From Notamacropus eugenii (Eukaryota > Chordata > Mammalia > Diprotodontia > Macropodidae), in assembly GCF_028372415.1 (NCBI RefSeq), contig NC_092875.1:147406856-147470855 (forward strand): a DNA stretch of 64,000 nucleotides, written 5' to 3'. This document shows positions 32,940 through 43,749 of the stretch, one piece after another. The notes under the pieces were generated by a model that had not been told where the DNA came from, did no database searches, and was given only the letters and a program-made list of their open reading frames with translations. The translations under genes and the position numbers were made by a program. Numbering within the stretch: position 1 is the stretch's first letter; each line of letters starts with the position of its first letter.

Positions 32940-33285
32940 GCATAGGCTGTCTACTCCTTCCCCACCAGCCCCAACCCTCCCAGCCTGGAATGCTCTCTCT
33001 CCTCACTTTGGTCTCACAGAATCTCTAGATTTCTTCAAAGTTCACATCTAATATGATCTCCTCCAAGAAGCCAGTCCTGATTCCCCCTACCACCCAATCT
33101 CAGTTGTTAATGCCCTTCCCTCCAGAAATGATCTTGTACTTATTTGAGATTAGCTTTCTGGTTTTTAATTTATCTATTCTCTCCCTCTGAGAGCAAGACT
33201 TGGTTTATTTTGTGTGTTTGCATCCCAACACCTAGGATAATGCCTTGCATATAATAAATACTTAATAAGTGATTGCTAAATGAAG
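32940..33285 (+). repeat. L2 LINE 3' end, long copy
   Basis: It has CCAGCCTGGAATGCTCTCTC, TCCAAGAAGCCAGTCCTGAT, GAGAGCAAGACTTGGTTTAT, ACACCTAGGATAATGCC and TACTTAATAAGTGATTGC, in L2 order. Confidence 0.88.
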
Positions 33286-34165
33286 AAATGGATGGATGAA
33301 TTGTGACAGGACAAGGGAGGAAGGATTGCTTTGTGGAGGAAAGAGGTAAGATGAATGAATTGATAAGAGCGTCTTCTGTAATAGACATAGGATATCAATA
33401 TGCAAATTAGGAGCCTTTCTCTGAAATTGGCCTATTTGCCTAAGCCTGTCTTTCCCACTACAGAAAAGACATTAGGACCATTGAAACCCTTCATTTTTGG
33501 CTCCAGCTTCCAGCAGGAGACTCAATTCAGACTTCTTGCTTTCTTAAAGACAAGTTCTCCGCCTCTGAGCTGTCTGTCTCACAAATGGATTCTAATGAGT
33601 TTCATTGTCAGGTTTACTGAACTTATCACAATGGCAGGTAACTTCATAGCTGCCTGACAATAGACCCTTCTGAATCATGGCTTTGAATGGCACCAAATGA
33701 TTTTTCCAGCTTGGCTGGGCAGATGAGGTAATTAACAAGCACACCTATCTACAGTTTCCATTTAAAATCCTTAATGGCCCTGATAAGTTAACAACTAAAA
33801 AAGTAGGCTCTTTCTCTTTTTAAAAATATTTAAGTTATTGGATAGGGACCAATGGCTCTCCATATTCAAGGAATCTTTTCTGGAAACTGCCTTGTTGACC
33901 AAGGAATCTTTAGGCTGGAAGGGGCTTGGTAGAGTGACCCAGCTGGTCCTCTTTCCTGTAGATAATGTCATACTTTTCATTCTTTCTGTCTGTACTTTAC
34001 AGATTCCTTTTCACAAGCAATTTGTGTATGTAGAGCAGGTTTAGACACTGAAGAAGAAAAGACTCTTGGCAGAAATGTGAGCTGTCCTGAAAAGGAAAGC
34101 ATGCCCTCTCAGAAGGGGCTCACTTGGCATGTTTCCATGCCATGTATTAATCACTCATGACAGAA
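33286..34165. other. No recognisable feature
   Basis: Apparently single-copy. It includes an octamer-like ATGCAAAT at about 33398 and an AT-rich block 33720-33840 resembling the texture of conserved non-coding DNA. The 85-aa frame 33400-33657 has no motif. Confidence 0.4.
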
Positions 34166-34169
34166 AAAA

Positions 34170-34675
34170 GGGAATGCTAATAATAGCTAATATTTATATA
34201 ACACTTTGGGGTTTGCAAGGTACTTTACAGACTGACCACAATTCCAATGAGATAATGATGAAACAAGCTATCCACCTTCAGATAGAAAACTAATGGACTC
34301 AGAGTTCAAATTGAAACATTTTTTATTCTTTTTCTTGCCAATTTTTTGGGAGGGGCAGGAGGAACATGTCTAATGCAGGAATTCGTTTTGTATGACTGTA
34401 CACATTTGAATGAGTAGTGTTTTTCTTGTCATCTCAATGGGTAGGGGAGAAGTGGGATGAGAGAGAATTTGGAACTGAAAATAAAATAAAATTGAATTTT
34501 AAATGAGCTTTACGTATACAATCTTCTTTGATTCTCAGAATGTCACTGTGATGCAGGTACATCCCCATTTTGAGGAAAAAGCAGGATGGACTTGCCCAGG
34601 GTCATTTAACTAGTGAGTGCCTGAAATAAGATTTGAAGTCAGGGCTTCCTGATTCCACTTTCTAAGAAGTACTGT
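34170..34675 (-). repeat. MIR-type CORE-SINE split by a LINE-1 end
   Basis: The antisense tail TAATAATAGCTAATATTTAT, GGTTTGCAAGGTACTTTACA stops near 34230. TTTGATTCTCAGAATGTCAC and CCCAGGGTCATTTAACTAGT follow from about 34510. Together they make one near-complete MIR. Confidence 0.75.
34235..34503 (+). mobile_element. LINE-1 3' UTR end
   Basis: It has TGGACTCAGAGTTCAAATTG, TTTGTATGACTGTACACAT, GGGATGAGAGAGAATTTGGA, then AAAATAAAATAAAATTGAAT. It is a short 5'-truncated plus-strand insertion in a MIR. Confidence 0.7.
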
Positions 34676-34687
34676 ATTTATTATAAC

Positions 34688-34918
34688 TATGTAGAGGCTG
34701 TGGTACACTGGATATAGGCCTGGAGATGAAAAGACCTGAGTTCAAAAGCATCCTCAGATACTAACTATGTGACGCTAAGCAAATCACTTAACCATTCTAG
34801 TCTCAGTTCCCTCAGCTATTAAGTGGGATAGAACTGTTTCCTTTTTTGTCTTTGCATTACTAATATTTAGTACAATAACTTATATAGAGTAGATGCTTAA
34901 TAAATGTTCATTGAGTTG
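34688..34918 (+). repeat. MIR-type CORE-SINE with L2-like end
   Basis: It has GGCTGTGGTACACTGGATAT, GATACTAACTATGTGACGC, CAGTTCCCTCAGCTATTAAG, then GATGCTTAATAAATGTTCAT. The L2-like terminus is shared with LINE L2, the presumed partner of MIR. Confidence 0.7.
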
Positions 34919-34981
34919 ACATGAAAATGGTTAAGAGAGAATTGAAATCAAAGGTAAGTCAAGAGAGCACCTGGATGCTTG

Positions 34982-35021
34982 CCATCCATCCATCCATCCA
35001 TCTATCCATCCATCCATCATC
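34982..35021. repeat. (CATC)n microsatellite
   Basis: About nine CATC units with one CTAT interruption. Confidence 0.95.
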
Positions 35022-35197
35022 ACACATTTTATTAAGTGTCAAATTAATTAAGTGGCCAATCATGTGGCCCAGATGGATTTCATCCCAAAATACTATCGAG
35101 GGAAACAAGGACTTAATGCCTATACTAGCTGAAAGAATACTCGTTAGATCCCGGACCACTTCCAGTACTGGTGTCAGTGTGTAGATTTAAACTCAGG

Positions 35198-35365
35198 ATA
35201 TATGATTGAGACCTGTAAGAGACCTTAGCGATAATCTAGGCCAGCACCCTTATTTTACAGATGATAACTGAGGCACAAAGGGATTAAATGAATTTCCTAA
35301 AAGCACACAGCTAATAAATGGTAGAACCAGAATTTTAACCCAGGACTTTATTCTTAAAGAAATTT
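35198..35365 (-). repeat. MIR-type CORE-SINE
   Basis: It has ATTTTACAGATGATAACTGA, AGCACACAGCTAATAAATG, TTTAACCCAGGACTTTATTC. An antisense copy. Confidence 0.8.
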
Positions 35366-35776
35366 TCAGTTTTAGTTAAGGTATTCATTGAGATTCACAG
35401 AGATACCCAAAATTCTTTGGTAGAGGGAGGAAGATAGGGAAACTGTGAGACCAGATTTAATATGAGACATTCAATTGTTCCCTTGAAAAGTACTGGAAAA
35501 TACTGTACCTAAAATAGAAATATTCTCTGCATTCTGAGAAATGTATGACATTTAAAATGATATTAAGTGAACTAGTAAAGCTAAAACTCCTGCTGTGTTG
35601 AATCTATTCCTGGTTATAGAGTAGATGGCAGAAAAATTGACTCATAAAAGGTAATAGATTTCAAAAAACTGGCCCTTTTACTTGGAGGGAAATTTGTAGT
35701 GCCTCTCTGGCTGGCTGTGATTATAGATTCATGCTAAGTAATGTTGGTAGGGACATAGGATTCATGGGCAATTTTT

Positions 35777-38700
35777 GAAAAATTTTTATTTCTTTTATTT
35801 TTCATTTTTAACACAGTTCATATCACATAAAACAATTCCAGCTTTTGGTCAGGTGATATTTCTTTTAAAGCGTTTACAATATAGACCACAAACAAATTTT
35901 TTTTTAACATTAACCAACTGATAACACAAATAATAACCATGTATGCTAACTTCACAAACCCTTGAGCTTATTGTCTCTACACTATTACTAAGAATTAAAG
36001 GACTCTAACTTATTGTTGTTGCTCTGGAGTCCTAAGTCTAATAGCTTAATTTTAGACTTAACTTCTGATGTTCCCCTACCAACAATCTATAATTTAATGA
36101 ATCTGGTATTAAGCTTACAAACCTTTTGACTCTAGGAAATTGCCACTAAGAGTAGGGACACTGCAGGGAAATAATATCTCCCCAACTTCATGTCAGTTCC
36201 AGGCAGGAGTAGATTGTCAACTTGCATGCATTCAGGCTTAAAGTCTACCAGGTGTTAGTGGGAAAATTGAGTCAGGAGAATCCTACCTCAGCCCAGGATG
36301 AACAGTCACTCTCCCACCCTTCCCATGAGATCACCTTTTTCAGTTCATACCAGCATCTCACAGGCTTACTGGCATCATGAAATGGAGGCTCAGACTGCCT
36401 TTCTTGCTATCCATACCTGGAGTTAGACTCAGAAGAACAGTCAGTTAATAGTTCCATAGCATCGTAAAATAGCAAGTTCCAATAACCAGGTTTCAGATAT
36501 GACTATAATTTCACATTGGCTAAGGAACATCTTTTGAGGCAAGTCTTAAGTGACTTATATGCCTTTGTATACATGTTCTAGTTCCTGATTAAATAGCAAT
36601 CATAAAATCAAATTTACCATTAAAACTTTAACTTTTGTATCAGTGCCAAATTTTATCTGAAGTTACCTGCCTCTAGAAAGCTTAGACTAAAATTCTTTCC
36701 CCCCAAAATAAGATGTCTCTGATTTAGTCTCAGTAATTAATTCAGTCAATTGTTTTAATACTAATTGCTTTTGCATCACTTTGTAACATGTCTAATTTTT
36801 CTCCCCGTCTCTCCCCTCTCCCCACCCCCTAATACCTTGCTTCAGATTACCCCTTCCCTTAATGAGCTCTCCCTTCTATCACACCCCACCCTTCCCTCAT
36901 CCCTATCTTCTCTCTTGTAGGGCAAGATAAATTTCTATACCCCATTACCTGTGTTTCTTATTTCCCAGTTATATGCAATAATAATTCTCTACATTCATTT
37001 CTAATACTTTGAATTCCAACTTCTCTCCCTCCCTCCCTCCCTACCCATCCCCCCTGAGAAGGCAAGCAATTCAATACAGACTAAATATGTATCATTTTGC
37101 AAAAGACTTCCATAATAATCATGTTATGTAATACTAACTATATTGCCCTCTATCCTACTCTATTCTCCCTCATTAGACCTTGTTCCTTCCCAAAAGTGTT
37201 TATTTCTAGTTAATTCCTTCTCCCATTTGCCCTCCCTTCTCTCATTCCCCTCACTCCACTTGTCGCCTCCTCTCTTACTTTCCTGTAGTGTAAGATAGAT
37301 TTTCATATCAAATGTAGTGAGCATGCTATTCCTTCCTTAAGCCATATGTGGAGATAGTAGCTTCACTTTTCCCCTCTCCCCTTCTCCCTTTTCTCCTCCA
37401 TTGAACAAGATTTTTCTTATCTCTTTTATGAGTTATAGCCTGCCTCATTCCATTTCTCCCTTTCTCCTCCCAGTATTTTCCTTTCTTACTCCTTAATTTT
37501 TATTTTATTTTATTTTTTGTGGATATCATCTCTTCTGATTCAACACCACCTGTACTCTCTCTATATATAAGTGTGTGTGTGTACAATCCCTCCACCTGCC
37601 CAAACACTGAGAAAAGTCTCAAGAGTTACAAATATTTTCTTTCCATGTAGGAATGTAAACAGTTCAGCCTGAGAAAGCCTTTTATGATTTCTCTTTTCTG
37701 TTTACCTTTTCATGCTTCTCTTGATTCCTGTGTTTGAAAGTCAAATTTTCTCTTCAGTTATGGTATTTTCATCATAAATGCTTGAAAGTCCTCTATATCA
37801 TTGAGGTGATTCTTGGTTTTAATCCCAGTTCCTTTGACTTCTGGAATATCCTATTCCAAGTCCTTCAATTCCTTAATGTTAAAGCTGCCAGATCCTGTGT
37901 TAACCTGATTGTATTTCCACAATACTCAAATTGTTTCTTTTTAGCTGCTTGTAGTATTTTCTCCTTGACCTGGGAACTCTGAAATTTGGCTAGTCCTAGG
38001 AAATAGTCATAGGAGTTTCTCTTTTCAGGTCTCTTTCAGGAGGTGATCTGTGGATTCTTTCAAGATTTATTTGGCTCTCTGGTTCTAAAATATCAAGACA
38101 GTTTTCCTTGATAATTTCATGGAAGATAATGTCTAGGCTCTTTTTTTGATCATGGCTTTCAGGTAGTCCCATAATTTTTAAATTGTCTCTCCTGAATCTA
38201 TTTTCCAGGTCAGTTGTTTTTCCAATTATATATTTCACATTATCTTCTACTTTTTCAAACTACTGTTTTCAAACTTTTCATTTGTTTTCTAACTGCTTGA
38301 TTTATCTCATAATCAATCATTTCCCTGAACTCAGTTCTCCCTTTCAAAGAACTATTTTGTTCAGTGAGCTTTTGAACCTTCTCTTCCATTTGGTTAATTC
38401 TGCTTTTTAAAGCCTCTTTCTCCTCATTGGCTTTTTGGACCTCTTTTTCCAATTGAGTTAGCCTATTTTTAAAGGTGTTATTTTCCTCAGCATTTTTTTG
38501 GTTCTCCTTTAGTAAGCTGATAACTTGCTTTTCAAGTTCTTCTATTGCCCGAGCCTAGCTTAAGTTCCCTTTGGAGGCCCTGGAGGCAGGGGCCTTGACT
38601 TCTTGTGACAGTATGCCTTGTTCTTCCTCATCTGAAAGGATGGGGGGAGAAACCTGTTCACCAAGAAAGTAACCTTCTATGGTCTTATTTTTTTTTCCTT

Positions 38701-39391
38701 TTTGGGGGCATTTTCCTAGCCAGTTACTTGACTTATGAATCCTTTGTCAAGAGGATGGTCCTATTGCCCCTCTCCACAGTTTCAGGTTTAAGGCTGAAAT
38801 TTGACTCAGCTGCTCAATTCCCTGGGGCTTTGGGTATGGGTGGGGCTGTCACTCAGGGCTGAGGTTTAGATAAACTGCTCCCTACCACCAGAGGCTTTAA
38901 GCTGAGTTGCCTGGACTACGGACCCAGGTTGCTTCCCAAAGCTACTGTAGCTTCCTGCAGTCTGCTGCTGCTGCTGTTGCCGTTGCCTGGGACTATTGCT
39001 GGAGGAACCCCCTTCCCCTCTCACCCAGCTAGAAAAGCCTTCCCACACTGACCTTTGGAAATTTCTTTGTCACTTGTGGGTTGAGGTATCTGGGACCCTC
39101 CCTCCTGTGAACTTTGTTTCACAGAGTTCTGTGAAGGTCTGTTCAGATCCTGTTCCTCCCAGGGCCTCATGGCCAGGGCTGGGCTCCGCTCCACTCAGCC
39201 CTGTGTGATAGACTTTTCCTGTCAGCCTTCCAGGTTACTTTTGGCTGGAAACCTCTTTTTCTCTATTGTTCTATGGCTTCTGCTGCTCTAGTATTTGTTG
39301 AGAGTCATTTTTTTACAGATATTTTGTGAGCTGTGGGAGAAGCACTAGAGTATATGTGTCTTTCTACTCTGCCATCTTGGCTCCACCTCAA
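35777..39391 (-). mobile_element. Near-complete HAL1-like half-LINE (ORF1-only LINE-1 relative)
   Basis: A 3.6-kb insertion flanked by the perfect 15-bp target duplication TCATGGGCAATTTTT (35762-35776 and 39392-39406). Read on minus, it starts GAGGTGGAGCCAAGATGGC, the classic LINE-1 5' end. It has about 680 bp of 5'UTR and one ORF1 (38711-37710), then about 1.9 kb without any ORF2-like frame or motif, ending in an AATAAAA-bearing A-rich tail (35777-35815 on +). A 5'-complete element with ORF1 but no ORF2 is the definition of HAL1 half-LINEs, which depend on LINE-1 machinery. Alternatively it could be a LINE-1 with an internal deletion; the intact ends and duplication do not distinguish these. 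Confidence 0.75.
37710..38711 (-). pseudogene. ORF1 of the half-LINE (RNA-binding chaperone), decayed
   Basis: About 333 codons, the usual LINE-1 ORF1p length. A long coiled coil comes first (38560-38260; heptad-like TFKNRLTQLEKEVQKANEE, then LKSRINQMEEKVQKLTEQN). Next is the RRM-like core (DLENRFRRDNLKIMGLPES at about 38210) and a C-terminal domain (IHRSPPERDLKRETP; QVKEKILQAAKKKQFEYCG). It ends at DFQTQESREA and a TGA at 37710-37712. There is a frame shift between the two halves near 38245 and at least one in-frame stop farther on, so it is inactive. The family function is trimeric RNA binding that packages the LINE RNA. Confidence 0.82.
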
Positions 39392-39406
39392 TCATGGGCA
39401 ATTTTT

Positions 39407-39574
39407 TAAAAAATTATTTTTAGAAGAAGAGATGCCCTAAATGCCTTTTTTAAAGAGACATAAAATGAATCTGGAAGTTTCTGAGAACTATACGGAATAA
39501 GAAGTATTTTGATGCTCAAGCTAGCTCTTCTTTCTCCCACCAAGCTGTTGAATGCCTACCGATCTTGTCATTGA
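39407..39574. other. Short unrecognised flank
   Basis: This is pre-insertion DNA to the right of the half-LINE target duplication. No feature was seen. Confidence 0.4.
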
Positions 39575-39644
39575 TTCTAAATAAATTCATTAAATATTTG
39601 TTATATACCAGGTACCATTCTGGGTGCCAAGAATACAGAAACAA

Positions 39645-39897
39645 AAAATAATAATAGCATTTGTACAGTGCTTGGGTTTGCAAAGTGCCTTAAAAAAATT
39701 TTTTTTAATCCTCACAACAACCCTTGGAGGTAGATGCTATACTTAGTTCCATTTTGCAGATGAAGAAACTGAGTGAGGCAGAAGTCAAGTGACTTACCCA
39801 AGGTCACAGAGGTAGTAAATGCCTGAGGGTGAATTTGAACCCAGATTATCCTGATTCCAAATTTAGCATCCTAGTCACTGTGACATCTAACTGCCTA
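39645..39897 (-). repeat. MIR-type CORE-SINE, near full length
   Basis: It has AATAATAGCATTTGTACAGT, TTTTGCAGATGAAGAAACTG, AAGGTCACAGAGGTAGTAAA, GAATTTGAACCCAGATTATC. It is complete and antisense. Confidence 0.87.
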
Positions 39898-39939
39898 AAG
39901 ACACTCCCTGCCTTCAAGGGAATAACCTAATAATATGTT

Positions 39940-40122
39940 ACAGTGGAACGAACTCTGGCTCTGAATTCAGAGAATGTTAGTTCAAATCTCAGTTCTGTTA
40001 CCTGTTACCAGTGTGATCTTGGAGAAGTAACAATTCTGAGCCTCAGTTCCCTTAACTGAAAAATGTGCAGAGTGGACTAAATAGCTTCTGAGATCTCTTC
40101 CAGATCTCATGGCATTCTACAG
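39940..40122 (+). repeat. MIR-type CORE-SINE
   Basis: It has TTCAAATCTCAGTTCTGTTA, AGTGTGATCTTGGAGAAGTA, GCCTCAGTTCCCTTAACTGA, TCTTCCAGATCTCATGGC. A sense copy. Confidence 0.82.
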
Positions 40123-40917
40123 GGTGATATAACACATCCCCTGATAAATTAATACAAGGTAATTTAAGGAAGGAGAAGGAGGAAGAAATACTAATAAGTA
40201 GGGGAAATCAGGAAAGGCTTCCCATGGGAAGTGAACTGGGAAGGATGTTAAGACATCTAAGAGGAGTCAAAGAGGGAATGCATTCCAGGTCAGAGGGAAC
40301 GGACAGTGAGAAAGCACAGAGATGGGAGATGACAAATGCTGAGTTTAGGGAACAGATTGGAGTAGATGCAGGTGTGAAATATGGTTGGAAACGGATGCTA
40401 GAGATTGTCTGGAAAGGCATCAAGCCTTGAATGCTAGGCTGAGGATTTCCTGTTTTATCCTAGAAGATGGAAGGAACTATTGAGGATTTGGGGGCAAGAA
40501 AATGGCCTGGTCAGATCTGTGTTTTAAGAAAATGATTTTGGCAGTTGTGTGGAGAGGTTGGATTAGAAAATGAAGATTAAAAGTTGAATGGCCAATTAAT
40601 AACCTTTTGCATGTAGACCAGAGGAGAGGTGGAGGGGGGTTCGATTTAGTCTAGTGGCTTTGGAAGTGAAAAAAAAGGGAGAGAGAGAATTTGGAAGCCT
40701 CAAAATCTAATGGGATAGGGGTAGGGAGTGGGAAGGTGCAAACTAGGAAAGAGTCAAGGATCCTTTTGAGCTTGTGAGCCTCTATGACTGGAAGATAGTA
40801 ACCTGCTTAAGAGAAATAGGAAAGTTTGAAGGACAAAAGGGTTTCTTAATTTTGTTTGTGTCATGCATTCATTCCCTTGGAAGTCTACAAAGCCTATGGA
40901 CCCCCTTCTCAGAATAG

Positions 40918-41372
40918 CACTTTTTTTTTGTTTTGAAATTTTATTTTATTTTTCATTCCAAGTTCTCTTCCTCCTACATGCCACCCATTGAGAAGGCAAG
41001 AAATATGTTATCTATTATACACATGAAGCCATACAAAACATATTTCTACTGCTTTAGCTATGTTCCGGGGACAAGGAGAGCAAGGAAATAAAGGGAAAAT
41101 GTGCTTTTTTCTCTCTTCTGAGACCACCAGTTCTCCATCTCAAGATACATAGTATTTTATATCATGAGTCCGTTAGAGTTGTAATGAATCATTGTATTGA
41201 ACAGAGTTACTAAGTCTTTCACAGCTGACTTTCTTTAAAATATTGCTATTACAGTGTCGATTGTTCATGTGGTTCTTCTCACTTCCCTTTGCATCAGTCC
41301 ATATAAATTTTCTTAGTTTTTTTAAACCAACTCCTTTATCATTTCTTACAGCACAATAACATTCCATCAGTA
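40918..41372 (-). mobile_element. LINE-1 3' end with ORF2 C-terminus
   Basis: The antisense A-rich tail (TTTTGAAATTTTATTTTATT) is followed by a 3'UTR and a 64-codon minus frame whose start, MECYCAVRND, matches the conserved EYYAAIRND end of LINE-1 ORF2, then FIWTDAKGSEKNH. The 5' side stops at 41372 next to an RTE fragment. Confidence 0.8.
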
Positions 41373-41375
41373 AGA

Positions 41376-41985
41376 AGGCAGATGATATTCAGTTTTAAAC
41401 TGATAGTAACAATCCAAAATGCTTTTATGATTCCCTGAAAGATATTTATGGACCGAAAACATATGGTGTATCTCAACTACTCATTGCTGGTGGAGCCACA
41501 TTGATTAGTAACAAGGACATGCTCCTGCAGAGATGGGATGAACACTTCCATAGTGTTCTCAACAGGCTGTCATTAATCAATGCTGAAGTCATTGACTACC
41601 TCAGGTTGAAGTCAGTCCCTCTCTCTAGCCAACTTTTCAACTGAAGGAGAGGTTTTGAATGCCATTAGGCTCTTCTCCTGTGTCAAAGCACCCAGTGCTG
41701 ATTCTGTTCCAAATGAGATATACATGATGTAGTGGTGGGGAGTCCATTGCTCATACAAAAGCTGACTGAAATTTTCCGGGTTACATGGCAAGAAGAGCTT
41801 ATCCCCCAGTTCAATGGATTGTCCATATCTATAAAGGTAACGGAAATAGATTGTCCTGGGACAATCACAGCGGGTTCACTCAGTCATTACTGGCAAGATT
41901 CTTGCCAGAGTCCAGTTAATTCTTCACCTGGAAGGTGGTCATCTACCTGAGAGCCAGTGTGGCTTCAGAAAGGGTAAAAAAACTA
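41376..41985 (+). pseudogene. RTE-clade LINE fragment (reverse transcriptase, N-terminal part)
   Basis: Reading across frames gives GPKTYGVSQLLIAGGATLIS, NKDMLLQRWDEHFHSVLNR, SLINAEVIDYLRLKSVPL, KAPSADSVPNEIY, VARVQLILHLEGGHLPESQC-like text and CGFRKG. This is the order of the RTE/BovB region before the catalytic YADD of reverse transcriptase: the SDK.LL.RW.EHF.. block, the P..D.. motif, and the GFRKG block. Several frame changes and one internal loss show it is dead. The downstream catalytic part is absent, cut off near 41985 where a LINE-1 begins. Confidence 0.85.
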
Positions 41986-42822
41986 GCCACATTGTTTAAA
42001 TGCCTAATGTATGCTTTCCTAAAAGATTATTTTATACAGAACTCACACAAAGAGGGCATTCACATAGTGGTCAGAAGATGCATTGCAAGGCCATTCTCAA
42101 TAATTACTTTGATTTCATCTTCATTGTTTGTGCCTTCACCTTTTGCTTTTTTGATATGGCCATTTGATTTTCCTCTTTATTTTTTATATCAATTTAACAA
42201 GTATCTTGTCTGTTTTATTGATTTTTTTCATAAAACCAGCTCCTAGTTTTATTCATTGGTTAAATAGTTTTTTAACTTTTAAATTTATCAAATCTCTCCT
42301 TTAATTTTCAGAATTTTTATTTTGGTATTTAATTGATGATACTTAATTTTTCTAGTTGTTTTTTAGTTGCATGCCCAGTTCATTGATCTTATCTTTCTCT
42401 CTTTTACTGACTTAATTTTCCCCTAAATATTTAGTAATAAACATAAATTTTCCCCTAAGCACTGATTTGGTTATACACTGCAATTTTGTGTATTATCTTC
42501 TTGTTGCCATTATCTTTAATTAAATTACTGATTTTTTCTATGATTTGTTTTTTGAGCCACTCATTCTTTAGTATTAGATTATTTTCCAATTACTTTAAAG
42601 CTAAGTTTCTAAGACCCCTTATTGAATGTAGATTTTATTGGATTATGGTCTGCAAAGGGTGCATTTAATATTTCTGCTTTTCTGTATTTGTTTGTGAGGT
42701 TTTTATGCCCTAATACATACTCAGTTTTTGCAAAGGTATCATATCCAGCTGAGAATATACTCCTTTTCATTCCCATTCAATGTTCTTCAGAGATCTATCA
42801 TATCTAACTTTTCAAAAATTCT

Positions 42823-43502
42823 ATTTATCTGGGAGAAGCCATGGGACAAGGCAGAACATGGTACAGAAGAAAATGGTCTGTTTCTATCTGCGATCCAGTT
42901 CCATGGTTGTTTCTCTGGATATGGAGGGTGTTTTGCCTTGAGAGTCATTGGAGATTTTTTGAGTCCATGCATTGCAGTGGGGTGCTGGGTCTGCCAGAGA
43001 AATTCCTCCCACACTGTGATTGTTCTCCTGGTTCTGTTCCTTTCACTCAGCATCAGGTCATATAAGTCTTTCCAGGTGTGCGCATTTTTGTGGCCCTTTG
43101 GGCATGGTTCCAAATTGCTCTCCAGAGTGGTTGGATCAGCTCATAGCTCCACCAACAATGAAGTGGTGTTCCAGCTCTCCCACATCTTCTCCACCATTTA
43201 TTATCTTCCTGTTTTTCAGGTTGGCCAATCTGATAGGTGTGATGTGGTAGAGTTCAGTGACTTTAGAAAAACATGGAAAGACATACATTAAATAATAAAG
43301 AGTGAGATGAGCAGAGCCATGAGAACATTGTATATACATACATATATATATGTATAATAACAGTACTATTTTAACAACTACTTTGGGCAAATAAGTTATT
43401 TTGTCTATTATAAATACTCAAATTAACTATAAAGGACCTATGAAGAAGGCACAATCAGCATCCAGAGAAAAAACTGATAAATAGAAGTATATATGGAATA
43501 AT

Positions 43503-43539
<37 letters not shown>

Positions 43540-43749
43540 CTGTTTATGTCTAATGGTAGCATCGCTAGGGTGGGGGGGAAAGGGAAGAAAAAAGAAATGT
43601 ACATGGTAATTTCATACCTTTGAGAGGAGTAATTGCAAGTTGTGCCTAGTAGATTTATAATTTCATGTACAATCATCTTTTTTACTTTACTGTGTTATGG
43701 AAATGATTGTTCTATGAATTAAAGTAAAATAAAAATAAAAAACAAAAAC
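42823..43749. mobile_element. Compound inverted LINE-1 3'-end insertion
   Basis: The 9-bp target duplication AAAAATTCT (42814-42822 and 43750-43758) brackets two LINE-1 3' segments in opposite orientation. 42823-43258 is antisense (TWKDLYDLMLSERNRTRRT on minus; 3'UTR at left). 43262-43749 is sense (ATGGAAAGACATACATTAAA, GAGATGAGCAGAGCCATGAG, a (CA)n run, and an AAAATAAAAATAAAA tail). Both segments contain the ORF2 end, so simple twin priming does not fully explain them; template switching or two events is possible. Confidence 0.7.
43505..43537. repeat. (CA)n microsatellite
   Basis: A pure CA run of about 16 units inside the sense LINE-1 3'UTR. Confidence 0.95.

Larger units (their letters stand above)
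39575..40620 (+). repeat. Ancient LINE-like interspersed repeat (copy 2), split by two SINEs
   Basis: It starts ATATACCAGGTACCATTCTG. It is interrupted by an antisense MIR (39645-39897), continues ACTCCCTGCCTTCAAGGGAA, is interrupted by a sense MIR (39940-40122), and resumes with GGCTTCCCATGGGAAGTGAA, GCATTCCAGGTCAGAGGG, TGGCCTGGTCAGATCTGTG. It is the same family as at 3046 and 46385. Confidence 0.55.

Noticed and set aside
34982-35021. (CATC)n run as a CRISPR-like or regulatory array
   Set aside because: It is a simple tetranucleotide microsatellite; there are no spacers.
39580-40430. Frames around 40208-40430 (71 aa minus, 68 aa plus) as genes
   Set aside because: They lie in the ancient LINE-like repeat and mirror each other on opposite strands.
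42728-43291. 187-aa plus-strand open frame
   Set aside because: It lies antisense to LINE-1 ORF2 C-terminal sequence and spans the compound insertion; the real coding relic is on the minus strand.
43455-43676. Minus frame with CVCVCVCV
   Set aside because: It is a product of the (CA)n microsatellite in a LINE-1 3'UTR.
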